Source: Chloroflexota bacterium
GTDB taxonomy: Bacteria > Chloroflexota > UBA4733
Direction of reading: 5' to 3'
DNA: 63,913 bases
NCBI GenBank assembly: GCA_023381895.1
Contig: JAMCTA010000070.1
Coordinates: forward strand, 1 to 63,913
Below are positions 1 to 8,485 of the stretch, one piece after another. A program made the translations under genes and the position numbers. Numbering within the stretch: position 1 is the first letter of the stretch; each line of letters begins with the position of its first letter. A model generated the notes under the pieces. The model was not told where the DNA came from. It made no database searches and worked only from the letters and a program-made list of their open reading frames with translations.

Positions 1-2
1 CG

Positions 3-383
3 TGGCTGTGGTGGTTTGGCGTTGACGAGTGGCTGCTCATCCAGATGCTCTCCGACGTTGAGACTTTCCTCGCCTACGCCGACGGAACACTGGTCGGTTA
101 CGAATCTCATACGCTTCGTAGGTACACTGGCCACCTCGACCGCCTCGCAATTCACCCGCAATTCCAGGGGCAGGGATGGGGTAGAGAGTTGCTGCGCTTC
201 GCTCTTCAGCGAATGACGGCGCGAGGCGTCCGTTCCATCGGCCTCTCCACTCAAGCTATGAACGAGCGTGCGCAGCGGCTCTACGAGCTCCACGGCTTTC
301 GCCGTGAACCCCTTGACCTACGCATGTACGGCCGCATACTCTCTCCACAAGGCAGTGAGCTTCTCGCAGTCAATCACGTCTAG
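3..383 (+). CDS. GNAT family N-acetyltransferase, 5'-truncated by the window edge
   Basis: The reading frame is open from base 3, so the true start lies outside the window; an internal ATG at 45 exists but would cut off the first strands. The visible 126 residues hold the acetyl-CoA pyrophosphate-binding loop QGQGWG (motif A, Q-x-x-G-x-G/A) after HPQF, followed by the typical helix and the C-terminal motif with RAQRLYELHGF near residue 95, where the Tyr is the usual general acid of GNATs. It would transfer an acetyl group from acetyl-CoA to an amine; the substrate cannot be read from the sequence. The family call is firm, the role is not. Confidence 0.85.
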   Translation, partial: WLWWFGVDEWLLIQMLSDVETFLAYADGTLVGYESHTLRRYTGHLDRLAIHPQFQGQGWGRELLRFALQRMTARGVRSIGLSTQAMNERAQRLYELHGFRREPLDLRMYGRILSPQGSELLAVNHV

Positions 384-492
384 AAGCGCGAAGTGGTGGA
401 TACAGTAGCAACAGTTCACGCATCCTTCTCCTTTGTCCTCATGGGCAACCAAGCGTTCAAGGAGTTCCAACACGCATTGGAGAAAGTGGTTA

Positions 493-1518
493 GTGGCTAG
501 TACGCCGTCAGACCCCCCGCGAATTTGCCTCGTTGGGTGCGGCACCATCGGACAGGTGCACCTCAGAGCTGCTCAAGCTGCTCAACCCGATGTCTCGTAT
601 CACGCAGTATGCGATCCGAACACGGCACGCGCGCACCAGCTCGCCAACCAGGTCGACAAGCCGCTCCACACATATGCTCGATGGGAAGACGTTCTGGAGG
701 ACTCCACGATCGAGGGAGTCGATCTGTGTGTGCCGAACACCCAGCACGCACCCATGACCATCGCCGCACTCCGTGCAGGCAAGCACGTACTCGTTGAAAA
801 GCCCATGGCCCTATCGGTAGCCGATTGCTTGGCTATGCAGGAGGCGGCCTGCGAGACCGGAAGAATCCTTACGGTCATGCACAATCGCCGCTTCGAGAGC
901 GCTGCTGAGCTCGCAAGACGGCTGCTCAGTGAAGGAAACATCGGGGCACCTTGTCTGTTCCTGGGCCGCGGTATCGAGGGGCCTTCCATCGTACGAGCAA
1001 ACAACTGGTTGCACACCGAGACAGAGGGCGGAATCGCGATGGCCCAGACCGTTCATTTCGCCTACATGATCGAGTGGCTTCTTGACCCTGTGAAGCGGGT
1101 CTCGTGCAGCACCAGCACTTCCGGCATCGCCGAGATGAGGGCACCGGTAACAGCGATCTTCAACCTCACCACGACGTCGGACTTGATCGGCCAGCTCGCC
1201 TCGACCTTCGCGGTAGCCGCCGGAGCCCACGAGCATCGGATACACATCTACGGCACGGGAGGCTCGATCTCGTTCGCACGCGGCGTCGTGGACGTCATCT
1301 CCCCATCACTCTATGGAGACCAGGCGATGCACCAAACCGTGTTCGACCGGACACCAGGCAGGGAATTCGCGCGACCTATTGGGGCATTCGGCCGGGCGAT
1401 CCGCGGACGAGCGAGTCCGGCAGTGACCGCCGCTGAAGGAATCTCGGCCGTTGCCGTCATAGAGGCTGCGTACAGGTCGGCGCGCGAGGGGCGGGAGGTG
1501 ACCGTTCAGCGCACGTAG
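493..1518 (+). CDS. Gfo/Idh/MocA family NAD(P)-dependent oxidoreductase
   Basis: The protein is 341 residues. It has an N-terminal Rossmann fold with GCGTIGQVHLRAA near residue 15 and the family hallmark VEKPMA near residue 100, followed by the C-terminal alpha/beta substrate domain. Such enzymes oxidise or reduce sugars, inositols or related compounds in the cytoplasm. I chose GTG at 493 because GGAGAAAG (479-486) lies 6 bases upstream; the frame is open back to 433 but that stretch looks like leader. A related but broken gene lies at 3748-4613. The substrate is unknown. Confidence 0.85.
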   Translation: MASTPSDPPRICLVGCGTIGQVHLRAAQAAQPDVSYHAVCDPNTARAHQLANQVDKPLHTYARWEDVLEDSTIEGVDLCVPNTQHAPMTIAALRAGKHVLVEKPMALSVADCLAMQEAACETGRILTVMHNRRFESAAELARRLLSEGNIGAPCLFLGRGIEGPSIVRANNWLHTETEGGIAMAQTVHFAYMIEWLLDPVKRVSCSTSTSGIAEMRAPVTAIFNLTTTSDLIGQLASTFAVAAGAHEHRIHIYGTGGSISFARGVVDVISPSLYGDQAMHQTVFDRTPGREFARPIGAFGRAIRGRASPAVTAAEGISAVAVIEAAYRSAREGREVTVQRT

Positions 1519-1541
1519 CGCATCATCCTATCCGGCCCACT

Positions 1542-1570
1542 TTGATTTCGGCGAGGCCGTGGGGTACGCT
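1542..1570 (+). promoter_or_regulatory. Probable sigma-70-type promoter for tRNA-Ala
   Basis: TTGATT (1542-1547) and TACGCT (1565-1570) are separated by 17 bases and lie just ahead of the tRNA at 1581, so transcription would start only a few bases before the mature tRNA. Both hexamers are imperfect; the placement is what makes this persuasive. Confidence 0.5.
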
Positions 1571-1580
1571 TACTTTTCCC

Positions 1581-1653
1581 GGGGCTGTAGCTCAACTGGG
1601 AGAGCATCGCCTTTGCACGGCGGAGGTTTGGGGTTCGAGCCCCCACAGCTCCA
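1581..1653 (+). tRNA. tRNA-Ala, anticodon TGC
   Basis: The 73-base cloverleaf folds by eye. The acceptor GGGGCTG pairs with CAGCTCC (one G-T pair), the D arm is GCTC/GAGC, and the anticodon stem TCGCC/GGCGG holds loop TTTGCAC, giving anticodon TGC. The T stem TGGGG/CCCCA closes the TTCGAGC loop. The 3' CCA is not encoded. A decayed tyrosine-recombinase relic on the opposite strand lies about 140 bases downstream, so this tRNA was probably an attachment site. Confidence 0.97.
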
Positions 1654-1789
1654 CCTTATTCCCCTCTGGGAGGAGCAGGGGGCGGGCCGATTTTCCGGCG
1701 CCGTCCCCTTGCTTGTACCACAATGACCTATCGGCTCCTCCGCACTGCCCGCTACACGCTCGCCACAACGTCCACGTCCAAGCACAGCA

Positions 1790-1903
1790 CGCCATGCTGG
1801 ACAGGTCCGCGGTAATCCAAATGCTGCTGTGGCCCAGGTGCTCGCTCACCATCTTGAGATCCACATTCTGGCCGCGCATCGCCGTGGCGAGGGTGTGCCG
1901 CCT
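1790..1903 (-). pseudogene. Relic of a phage-type tyrosine recombinase (integrase) C-terminus
   Basis: Read on the minus strand this stretch gives RRHTLATAMRGQNVDLK followed by MVSEHLGHSSIWITADL. This is the typical integrase catalytic segment with the H-x-L-A-T and LGHSS motifs. The upstream domains are missing and the region that should carry the nucleophilic Tyr reads SSM instead of YSH. It abuts the HepT-like fragment at about 1895-1903 and points toward the tRNA-Ala 3' end, as expected for an element integrated at that tRNA. It is a fragment only and not functional. Confidence 0.7.
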
Positions 1904-2233
1904 AGGGACTGGCACCTGCGCGTCGAGGACATCCTGGAGGCGCGCGAAGATCGAGCGCTACACGGCGGGGACAGACTTCCCGCCTTCGCCGCCGACGAGC
2001 GGACGGTGGATGCGGTGTTGCGCAACCTCGGCATCATCGGCGAGGCGGCGCGCTACGTCCCGCCCGAGATGCAGGCTCGCTTCCCAGCAATCCCCTGGAG
2101 CAAGATGCAGGCGATGCGCAACGTGGTCGTCCATATCTACGCCGAGGTAAGCCTGCTTATCGTCTGGGACACCATTCAGGAGGACCTGCCACCGCTGGCG
2201 CCGCTCCCTCGGGCGGTGCTGGAACAAACATGA
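1895..2233 (+). pseudogene. HepT-like (DUF86) RNase toxin, N-terminus lost and internally frame-scrambled
   Basis: The 112-codon frame contains RDWHLRVEDILEA, AADERTVDAVLRNLGIIGEAA and the HepT active-site motif R-x4-H-x-Y (RNVVVHIY), then TIQEDLPPL. Between about 1940 and 1982 the protein reads as nonsense (REDRALHGG), whereas the next frame there gives the family-like AKIERYTAGTDF. A one-base insertion followed by a compensating one-base loss would explain this. The start is unclear: GTG 1895 has no proper ribosome site, and the sequence just upstream is integrase relic. HepT proteins normally pair with an MntA-type nucleotidyltransferase antitoxin, and none is present. This is probably a dead remnant, though the catalytic motif is intact. 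Confidence 0.65.
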
Positions 2234-2470
2234 GCCTGCGGTCGGAGTAGACCAACAGCACCCACAGCTGGACCGCTACACCGAAGAGACCGGCTGGACG
2301 CGCCTCTCTGTGACGTCGGAGAGGTCGTGCGCCTGGCGCCAGTGATGAACCCAGCAGCCCACTTCCTCTTTTCGTGCCCTCAGTGCACTACTGGTAGTCC
2401 GCTTCAGGAAGCGCTGCGATCGTGCCACCAGTTATCATCGTGTTTCGTTGATCTTCAAGTGGGAGAAGCT

Positions 2471-3751
2471 ATGTCATCCTCACGTGCCCAGCGGGGGCGA
2501 TTTGCGCCCCCCTCTACCTCTGAGCTCGATGCGGTCGCAGGTCTCCTCACAGCGCTGCGCAAGCCACCGCTCCCGGAGAGCGCCATCGCCATCGCCAGTC
2601 TCCTTCACGGCCAATCACGTCTTGCTGGCGTCACCGCCTATGCAGTCACACAGTCGGAGATCGACATTCAAGAGGCAGCGCAGGCAATCACTCGACTTCT
2701 GCAGTGGACGCAAGCGGCAGAGGATACGGTGGCAGGTGTGACCGCGTCACGGGATGAGCGCGGAGCGGCTCTCCTCGCTCTCATCGCGGCACAGCCGCTG
2801 GACCAGAAGATCGCGAAGCACGTGCGGACGGCCCTCCATTCCCTGGAAGGCGCTGGCATCCACCCCCCGAACGTGCCTGCAACCTCGGCTGAGCCAATCT
2901 TTCAGGTGCCTACCAGTGGTGTCGAATTTGAGCGCGCCCTAGCCAACTACATCGACGCTGAGGGCGCCCGCACCCTCGCACTATTCCAGGCCCGCCGTCC
3001 CGTGGGTGCCGGGATGGCCTTCGCCATCCTGCACGAACGTGACGGTCTGACCTTCCTTCAGACTTTTGGAGGTACGCGCCGTCAGCTTGGTCGGCAATGG
3101 GAAGACATCCTCACTGACCCATCCTCTGACGACAGTGTAGACATCCCCTTCAGCTACGCCCAGTGGCTCCTGGCTGAAGCAGCACAACGCTCTACGAGTG
3201 TCGGAAGACATATACCCGATCAGTATAACGACTGGATACAGTTCACTGGGGGCGAGCCACAAGGGGTCTCGCCGGAGAATGTCTACCGTGAGGCTGAGTG
3301 GAGTGACGATCTGCTGGAGCAGCATCTGGCGGCATCAGGAAAGATGCTCATTGCCGCAGTAGAGCTCGATGGCTGGTCCATCACACCGCCAGATGTCGAA
3401 TCAGACGGCGGTCTTCTCACAGGTGACGGCGAACAGACTGCCCAGGCTGAGAGCGCATTTGACACCCCTGCGGCAGCACTCATAGACGCACTCTTCACCG
3501 AGGAATACCGCCAGTGCTACGCTCGGCGCTGCGAGGAAACGGCATTGCTATTTGTCAGGACACAACGTCCCGAAAACGCGCTCTCGGCCCTGGCCACTGC
3601 GAAGGCGCTTCATGATCCGTCTCGCCAACCCAGCTCCATTCCTCTGTGCCAGGAGCTGGTCAAGCGTGGTTTAGCACTCCGGGCCGAGCTCTCGTCGCTC
3701 GAAGAACGTGCAGAAGTGCCAGCCGCGAGAGAGTCGGACGAAGGATCCTAG
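2471..3751 (+). CDS. Unrecognised 426-residue cytoplasmic protein
   Basis: I do not recognise a family. ATG 2471 is supported by GGGAGAAG ending 2 bases before it; the frame is open further upstream without a better site. There is no signal peptide and no clear membrane segment. The N-terminal ~130 residues are helical and Ala/Leu-rich. A central region (about 165-330) contains GAGMAFAILHERDGLTF and FSYAQWLLAEAAQ. The C-terminal ~70 residues look like a helical repeat (ALSALATAKALHDP), possibly TPR-like. It stands alone, with its stop codon sharing the palindrome CTAG with the stop of the convergent broken oxidoreductase at 3748. Function unknown. Confidence 0.7.
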   Translation: MSSSRAQRGRFAPPSTSELDAVAGLLTALRKPPLPESAIAIASLLHGQSRLAGVTAYAVTQSEIDIQEAAQAITRLLQWTQAAEDTVAGVTASRDERGAALLALIAAQPLDQKIAKHVRTALHSLEGAGIHPPNVPATSAEPIFQVPTSGVEFERALANYIDAEGARTLALFQARRPVGAGMAFAILHERDGLTFLQTFGGTRRQLGRQWEDILTDPSSDDSVDIPFSYAQWLLAEAAQRSTSVGRHIPDQYNDWIQFTGGEPQGVSPENVYREAEWSDDLLEQHLAASGKMLIAAVELDGWSITPPDVESDGGLLTGDGEQTAQAESAFDTPAAALIDALFTEEYRQCYARRCEETALLFVRTQRPENALSALATAKALHDPSRQPSSIPLCQELVKRGLALRAELSSLEERAEVPAARESDEGS

Positions 3752-4613
3752 AGTGCGTCCGGGAGACGGCTGAAGTCGAAGGTCGTCTCAAGTTGCTGGC
3801 GCTGCCCGGTTTCCGCTGCTCGGCGCGCAGCGAGCATGATCTCCAAGCTGTGGCGCGCTAGCTGGCCGTCGGGAACAGGGCGCTCTCGCCGCTCGATTGC
3901 ACCGACGAAGTACGCTAGGCTCGAAGAGATTGCGAGGTTTGCGGTTGCCTGATCCCGTGGAGGCAGCTCACGCCCAATGTGCCCTCGTGTGATTGCTGGG
4001 ATGTTCCACACAGCATTAGGCTCGCTGATGCGCCGCGCATCTCCAATGCTGAAGCGGCGAAAGCGCGCATAACCACCCATACTCCCGTCTATCACGATCA
4101 CCCCATCATCCCCCATCAGCTCAACCGCCGGGAGTTGCGTCGCTGGTGTGCAGTAGTTGGTAAGGATCGTTGCGAGCGCCCGATAAGGCCAGATTCGACA
4201 TCAGCTCGTGCTTGAACCGCATACGGGTGCAGCACGTGTGGTGGTTCGCACTGCAATATGACGCCGGCACAGTCAGCAGCAGCGAGCACGGCTTCGGCAT
4301 CAGGGAGGGTCGTCGCCATCGGTTTCTGGAGCAGCACGTGCTTGCCAAACTCCAGCGCGAGGCGAGCGAGCTCGGCGTGCGTTGCGATGGTCGTAGCCAC
4401 CACGACTGCATCAACAGTGCCGCTGTCGAGTAACTGCTGTGGCGAGCTATCGCCCGTGCGTTCACACGTGCAGACAGCGCCTCGGCACGGTCGAGCAGTG
4501 GGTCGGCGACGGCAGTCACTTGAACTCGTTCTTCCCCTAAGTCTTGTGCGCTAGGAAGATACATTCCCCGAGCATATTGCTCCAGCGCCAAATAGCCCCA
4601 GCCGTATCGTCAT
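3748..4613 (-). pseudogene. Gfo/Idh/MocA-type oxidoreductase broken by at least three frameshifts
   Basis: The start is good: ATG 4613 with AAGGAAGG six bases upstream, encoding MTIRLGLFGAGAI, a normal Rossmann start. After one extra base near 4583 the sequence continues in another frame (ARGMYLPSAQDL, VQVTAVADPLLDRAEAL). It shifts again near 4470 (GDSSPQQLLDSGTVDAV, then HVLLQKPMATTL, the EKP-like hallmark) and a third time near 4160, before MGDDGVIVIDGSMGGYARF and the C-terminus ending at 3748. All pieces are collinear, so this is a recently inactivated gene or an indel-prone stretch of the assembly. When intact it would have been a sugar or polyol dehydrogenase. Confidence 0.8.
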
Positions 4614-4738
4614 GCTTTGCCTTCCTTCACCATTGACAGCAGACCCGAGGGTTCGTGACCAATCAGACTGGCACGATGAGCAGTGCTGCTAGAATGCGAA
4701 CATCGGAACAGCGCGAGAGGCGTGTGAGGAGCAGCAAC

Positions 4739-6079
4739 ATGGCCATCTCCCAGAGCATCTTCAAAGACTACGATGTTCGCGGCATCTACCCCGACCAGAT
4801 CACTGAAGACGCAGCATACAAGATCGCGCGTGCCTTCGTTGTACACATGCAGGTCACTCAGGTTGCAGTAGGGCACGACATGCGCGTGTCCTCTCCCGCT
4901 CTCGCAGAGGCGGTCATCCGAGGTGTCACAGATCAAGGCGCGGAAGCGGTCAATCTCGACCTCGTCAGCACGGACGAGCTCTACTTCGCTGTTGCCGGCT
5001 ATAGCTTCCAGTCCGGCGTCATGATTACAGCATCACACAATCCCGGTGATTACAACGGGATGAAGTTCTGCCTCGCCAACGCTGTGCCTGTGAGCCTTCA
5101 GACGGGCCTCAGCGACGTTCGAGACATGGTGCTGGAGGATCGCATCCCTCTGTCATCCACGAAAGGCTCTGTCCGTCACGTGCAGGCACTGACCGACTAT
5201 GCCCGGAAAATGCACACATTCGTTCACCGGTCAGCGCTCACGCCGTTGAAGATCGTCGTCGACGCGAGCAATGGCATGGCGGGGATGACCGTTCCTGAAG
5301 TCTTCCGCGATCTACCATTCAAGATCATCCCCTTGTACTTCGAGCTCGATGGGCGATTCCCTCACCATCTGGCCAGCCCACTGGAGTCTGAAAATCTCCA
5401 TGATCTGCAAGAAGCGGTTCGTGGGCACGGTGCCGATCTCGGCGCCTTCTTTGATGGAGATGCTGATCGGATGTTCCTGGTCGATGAGCGCGGAAAGATA
5501 CTCGACGGCAGTATGGTCGTGCTCCTCGTCGCCCACAGTCTCCTGCAGAAGAACCCCGGAGCCACTATCCTCTACAACCTGATCTGCTCCCGCAGTGTGC
5601 CTGAGCTCGTCGAGCGAGAGGGAGGTCGCGCAGTTCGCACCCGCGTAGGCCATTCGTTCATCAAGGCAAAGATGCGTGAAGAAAACGCGATCTTTGGCGG
5701 CGAGCACTCTGGTCACTTCTACTATCGGGACTTCTGGTTCGCTGACTCAGGCATGATTAGCCTCCTCGTATGCCTAGAGATTATCTGCCGACAGGGGAAG
5801 CCAGTTTCCGAGATTGTCCACGCCCTCGACAAGCGGTGCCGCAGTGGAGAACAGAATTCCAAAGTTGCCGATGCAGCCGCAAAGCTCCGGGAGCTTAAGG
5901 AGAAGTACAAGGATGGGCGCATCGACGAATTGGATGGCGTTACCGTCCAATATGACTCCTGGTGGTTTAACGTCCGTCCATCCAACACAGAGCCCCTCCT
6001 CCGCCTCAACGTCGAGGCCGATAGTTGCGAGGAGATGCAACGCAGGCATGATGATCTCCTAGCGTTGATCCGCAACTAG
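4739..6079 (+). CDS. manB: Phosphomannomutase/phosphoglucomutase
   Basis: A 446-residue alpha-D-phosphohexomutase interconverting mannose (or glucose) 6- and 1-phosphates, feeding GDP-sugar synthesis. All four family loops are visible in order: phosphoserine loop TASHNPGDYNG (about residue 98), metal loop DGDADRMF (about 238), sugar loop GGEHSGHFYY (about 320) and phosphate loop RPSNTEPLLRL (about 414). ATG 4739 is preceded by GTGAGGAG at a sensible distance and begins the standard N-terminus (IFKDYDVRGIYP). It opens a tightly spaced operon running to map at 9235. Whether mannose or glucose is the preferred substrate cannot be read. Confidence 0.93.
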   Translation: MAISQSIFKDYDVRGIYPDQITEDAAYKIARAFVVHMQVTQVAVGHDMRVSSPALAEAVIRGVTDQGAEAVNLDLVSTDELYFAVAGYSFQSGVMITASHNPGDYNGMKFCLANAVPVSLQTGLSDVRDMVLEDRIPLSSTKGSVRHVQALTDYARKMHTFVHRSALTPLKIVVDASNGMAGMTVPEVFRDLPFKIIPLYFELDGRFPHHLASPLESENLHDLQEAVRGHGADLGAFFDGDADRMFLVDERGKILDGSMVVLLVAHSLLQKNPGATILYNLICSRSVPELVEREGGRAVRTRVGHSFIKAKMREENAIFGGEHSGHFYYRDFWFADSGMISLLVCLEIICRQGKPVSEIVHALDKRCRSGEQNSKVADAAAKLRELKEKYKDGRIDELDGVTVQYDSWWFNVRPSNTEPLLRLNVEADSCEEMQRRHDDLLALIRN

Positions 6080-6090
6080 GAGGAGAACAC

Positions 6091-7140
6091 ATGGGAAGTG
6101 CCCGCGACGCCCAGACCCTCTGCATTCTCGCCGAAGGTGCCTTCGACGCCGAGTCGGCCAAGACGGGGACAGGAGTGATCCGGTACGGCGAACGGAAGAT
6201 TGTTGCTGTCATTGACAGTCAGCACGCCGGCCAAGACGTTGGGGCGGTTATCGGCGTCGGTCACGGCATCCCCATCGTCTGCGACATCGGTGAAGCACTT
6301 CGGTATCAGCCTGATGCACTTCTCATCGGAATCTCACCGCGAGGAGGTGCACTGCCAGAGACATGGTTGTGGCAGCTGCGTGTTGCCATCGAGAACGGAG
6401 TCCATATCATCAATGGTCTCCACGTCTTCCTAAGAGAAGATGAGAGCCTCGCAGTACTCGCTCGTGAGCACGAGGTCGAGCTATGGGACGTGCGCGAGCC
6501 GGTTGGTGAAACGACGGTGGCTCAGGGCTGCCCCCACCGGCCGGGAAGCCATACAATCCTGTTCGTCGGCAGTGACTGCAGTATTGGCAAGATGACGGCA
6601 GCGCTAGAGTGTCACAGCGCGGCAATACGCCGCGGTTGGCGCTCAAAGTTTGTGGCAACGGGGCAAACCGGCATCATCATCGCGGGCGATGGCATTCCGC
6701 TTGATCGGATCATTGGCGACTTTATGCCTGGAAGCGTCGAGCGCGCCGTCGTGGAGGCGACACGAGAACACGACTGGGTTTGGGTGGAAGGGCAGGGGTC
6801 GCTAGTGCACCCCGCCTACTCTCCCGTCACTCTCGCCCTGGTCCACGGTGCCCGAGCAGACACAATGGTGCTTGTACACAAACTCGACCGGACCACCGTC
6901 CGTGGCTATGACGTTCCACTACCATCCCTACCCGAGCTGATTCGCATCTATGAGTCGGCCGCATCTTGGGTCAAGCCCAGCCGCGTGTGCGCGGTCGCGC
7001 TCAACACGTTCGGCGTGACCAAAGAAGCGGCGCAACGGGCAGTCGCTCAGACCAGCGATCTCTTGGGCTTACCGGTCACAGACCCGGTTCGCTGGGGTGC
7101 GGAGCTCATCATCGATGCTGTAGCCGCCAGCCTTCAATAA
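6091..7140 (+). CDS. DgcN-like (DUF1611) P-loop protein
   Basis: The protein is 349 residues. The N-terminal ~130 residues form a Rossmann-like domain (LLIGISPRGGALP). The C-terminal part is a P-loop domain with VGSDCSIGKMTAALE at about residue 160, a Walker-A variant, then ATGQTGIIIAGDGIPLD and EGQGSLVHPAY. This layout matches the DUF1611/DgcN family. Members encoded next to an enolase-superfamily DgcA have been reported to take part in D-glutamate catabolism in marine bacteria and haloarchaea. Here the next gene (7184) is an enolase-superfamily enzyme, so the same pairing is present. AGGAG sits 8 bases ahead of the ATG, and the gap from manB is 11 bases. The reaction in this organism is inferred only. 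Confidence 0.75.
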   Translation: MGSARDAQTLCILAEGAFDAESAKTGTGVIRYGERKIVAVIDSQHAGQDVGAVIGVGHGIPIVCDIGEALRYQPDALLIGISPRGGALPETWLWQLRVAIENGVHIINGLHVFLREDESLAVLAREHEVELWDVREPVGETTVAQGCPHRPGSHTILFVGSDCSIGKMTAALECHSAAIRRGWRSKFVATGQTGIIIAGDGIPLDRIIGDFMPGSVERAVVEATREHDWVWVEGQGSLVHPAYSPVTLALVHGARADTMVLVHKLDRTTVRGYDVPLPSLPELIRIYESAASWVKPSRVCAVALNTFGVTKEAAQRAVAQTSDLLGLPVTDPVRWGAELIIDAVAASLQ

Positions 7141-7183
7141 CACCTCGAGTTTCCCCGACTTGGGCCATCGTGAGAGGATCTGT

Positions 7184-8230
7184 ATGCCGAGCTTACGTCC
7201 CACCGCTATCGTTCACGAAGTTCACCTTCGCGAGCCATTTCGAATCAGTAGGGGCACGCAAACCGTTGCCCGGCCTGTCATTGTTGAGCTGCGAGTAGAC
7301 GGTCTCGCGGGCTATGGCGAGGCAGATCCATCCTCGTTTTATGGCGAGACCACAGAGAGCGTGCTAGCAGCGCTCCATCATCTCGGACCGTCCATCGAGT
7401 GTGACATCGGTGATATCCAGACGCTGCAGGAGACCATCGAGCGGAGCATCCGGCTGAACCCAGCAGCACGGAGTGCCGTGCTCTGTGCCGCGTACGACCT
7501 TGCCGGCAAAGCTCTCGGCGTTCCGGTCTACCGTCTCGTGGGCCTCAATCCAGAGCGCACTCCGCACACGTCATTTACCATCGGCATCGCCGAGCCTGAC
7601 GAGATGGCCCGCAAGGCCCAGGCGGCAGCCAGCTACCCTATCCTCAAGGTGAAGGTTGGCACCGACGACGATGCCCGCCGTCTCAAAGCGATCCGCGAGG
7701 TCCGCCCGGATGCCATTATTCGCGTCGACGCCAACGCCGCCTGGAACCCGCGCGAAGCGATTCGCAACATCGAGCAGCTGTCCCAGTTTGATCTTCAGTT
7801 TGTCGAGCAACCGGTGGCTGCCCATGATGTCGATGGCCTGGCATGGGTACGTCAGCATTCGTCGCTCCCAATTTTCGCCGACGAGAGCTGTGTCACCGCC
7901 TTTGATGTGCCCCGCATCGCGCCAGCCGTGGATGGCATCGTCGTGAAACTTGCCAAATGCGGTGGAATACCTGGTGCACTGGATCAAATCAATGCCGCTC
8001 ACCTCTTCGGCAAGGAAGTCATGCTGGGATGCATGATTGAGACGTCTCTCGGTATTACGGCCGCTGCTCACATCAGTCCTCTCGTCGAGTATGCTGACTT
8101 AGATGGTCATCTTCTGATTCGCGACGACCCCTTCCTGGGTGTCGGCGTCGAGCAGGGAAAACTCATCCTGCCGCGGGGTGCTGGACTGGGGGTACGTGGC
8201 GTGCACTCAGAGACGGCTCAGGGAGCTTGA
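7184..8230 (+). CDS. Enolase-superfamily enzyme: dipeptide (L-Ala-D/L-Glu) epimerase or DgcA
   Basis: A 348-residue member of the muconate-lactonizing subgroup. The barrel carries the catalytic K-x-K (LKVKVGTDDD, about residue 160), the three metal ligands in RVDANAAW, FVEQPV and FADESC, and the second catalytic lysine in VVKLAKCGG. These residues fit 1,1-proton transfer as in L-Ala-D/L-Glu epimerase, used for murein peptide recycling, and also fit the DgcA partner of DgcN. I chose ATG 7184 because AGAGGA (7173-7178) lies 5 bases before it; an earlier in-frame start at 7160 lacks a site. The neighbouring DgcN-like gene tips the balance toward D-glutamate or peptide metabolism. Confidence 0.85.
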   Translation: MPSLRPTAIVHEVHLREPFRISRGTQTVARPVIVELRVDGLAGYGEADPSSFYGETTESVLAALHHLGPSIECDIGDIQTLQETIERSIRLNPAARSAVLCAAYDLAGKALGVPVYRLVGLNPERTPHTSFTIGIAEPDEMARKAQAAASYPILKVKVGTDDDARRLKAIREVRPDAIIRVDANAAWNPREAIRNIEQLSQFDLQFVEQPVAAHDVDGLAWVRQHSSLPIFADESCVTAFDVPRIAPAVDGIVVKLAKCGGIPGALDQINAAHLFGKEVMLGCMIETSLGITAAAHISPLVEYADLDGHLLIRDDPFLGVGVEQGKLILPRGAGLGVRGVHSETAQGA

Positions 8231-8233
8231 TCA

Positions 8234-8482
8234 ATGGAATGGCAAGAGAGAGAGGATGTAGAGCGCCCGGCAGACGAATCACTTGAACATCCCACGCACA
8301 CGGGTCAGCCAGCTGCGCTTCATACAACGGAGATCAGAGCTCTGGCGGTTATCTTGTTCGCGCTCGCCGGTATCCTCCAGTTCGGCCTGAGCGGGCGCTC
8401 GACTGGATTCAGCTACGTGGCCCTTTGTCTCGCGCTCGCTGGTTGCGGCGTGCTGCTCGCTGTAGGTCTTGATGGGAAGTGA
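8234..8482 (+). CDS. Small two-helix membrane protein
   Basis: The 82-residue protein has an acidic, polar N-terminus of about 30 residues and two hydrophobic segments (about 34-52 and 57-77) joined by a short Gly/Ser turn, ending just inside at GLDGK. It starts 3 bases after the epimerase stop, with GGGAG upstream, and is followed 3 bases later by map, so it is cotranscribed. I do not recognise a family. Confidence 0.7.
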   Translation: MEWQEREDVERPADESLEHPTHTGQPAALHTTEIRALAVILFALAGILQFGLSGRSTGFSYVALCLALAGCGVLLAVGLDGK

Positions 8483-8485
8483 ATC

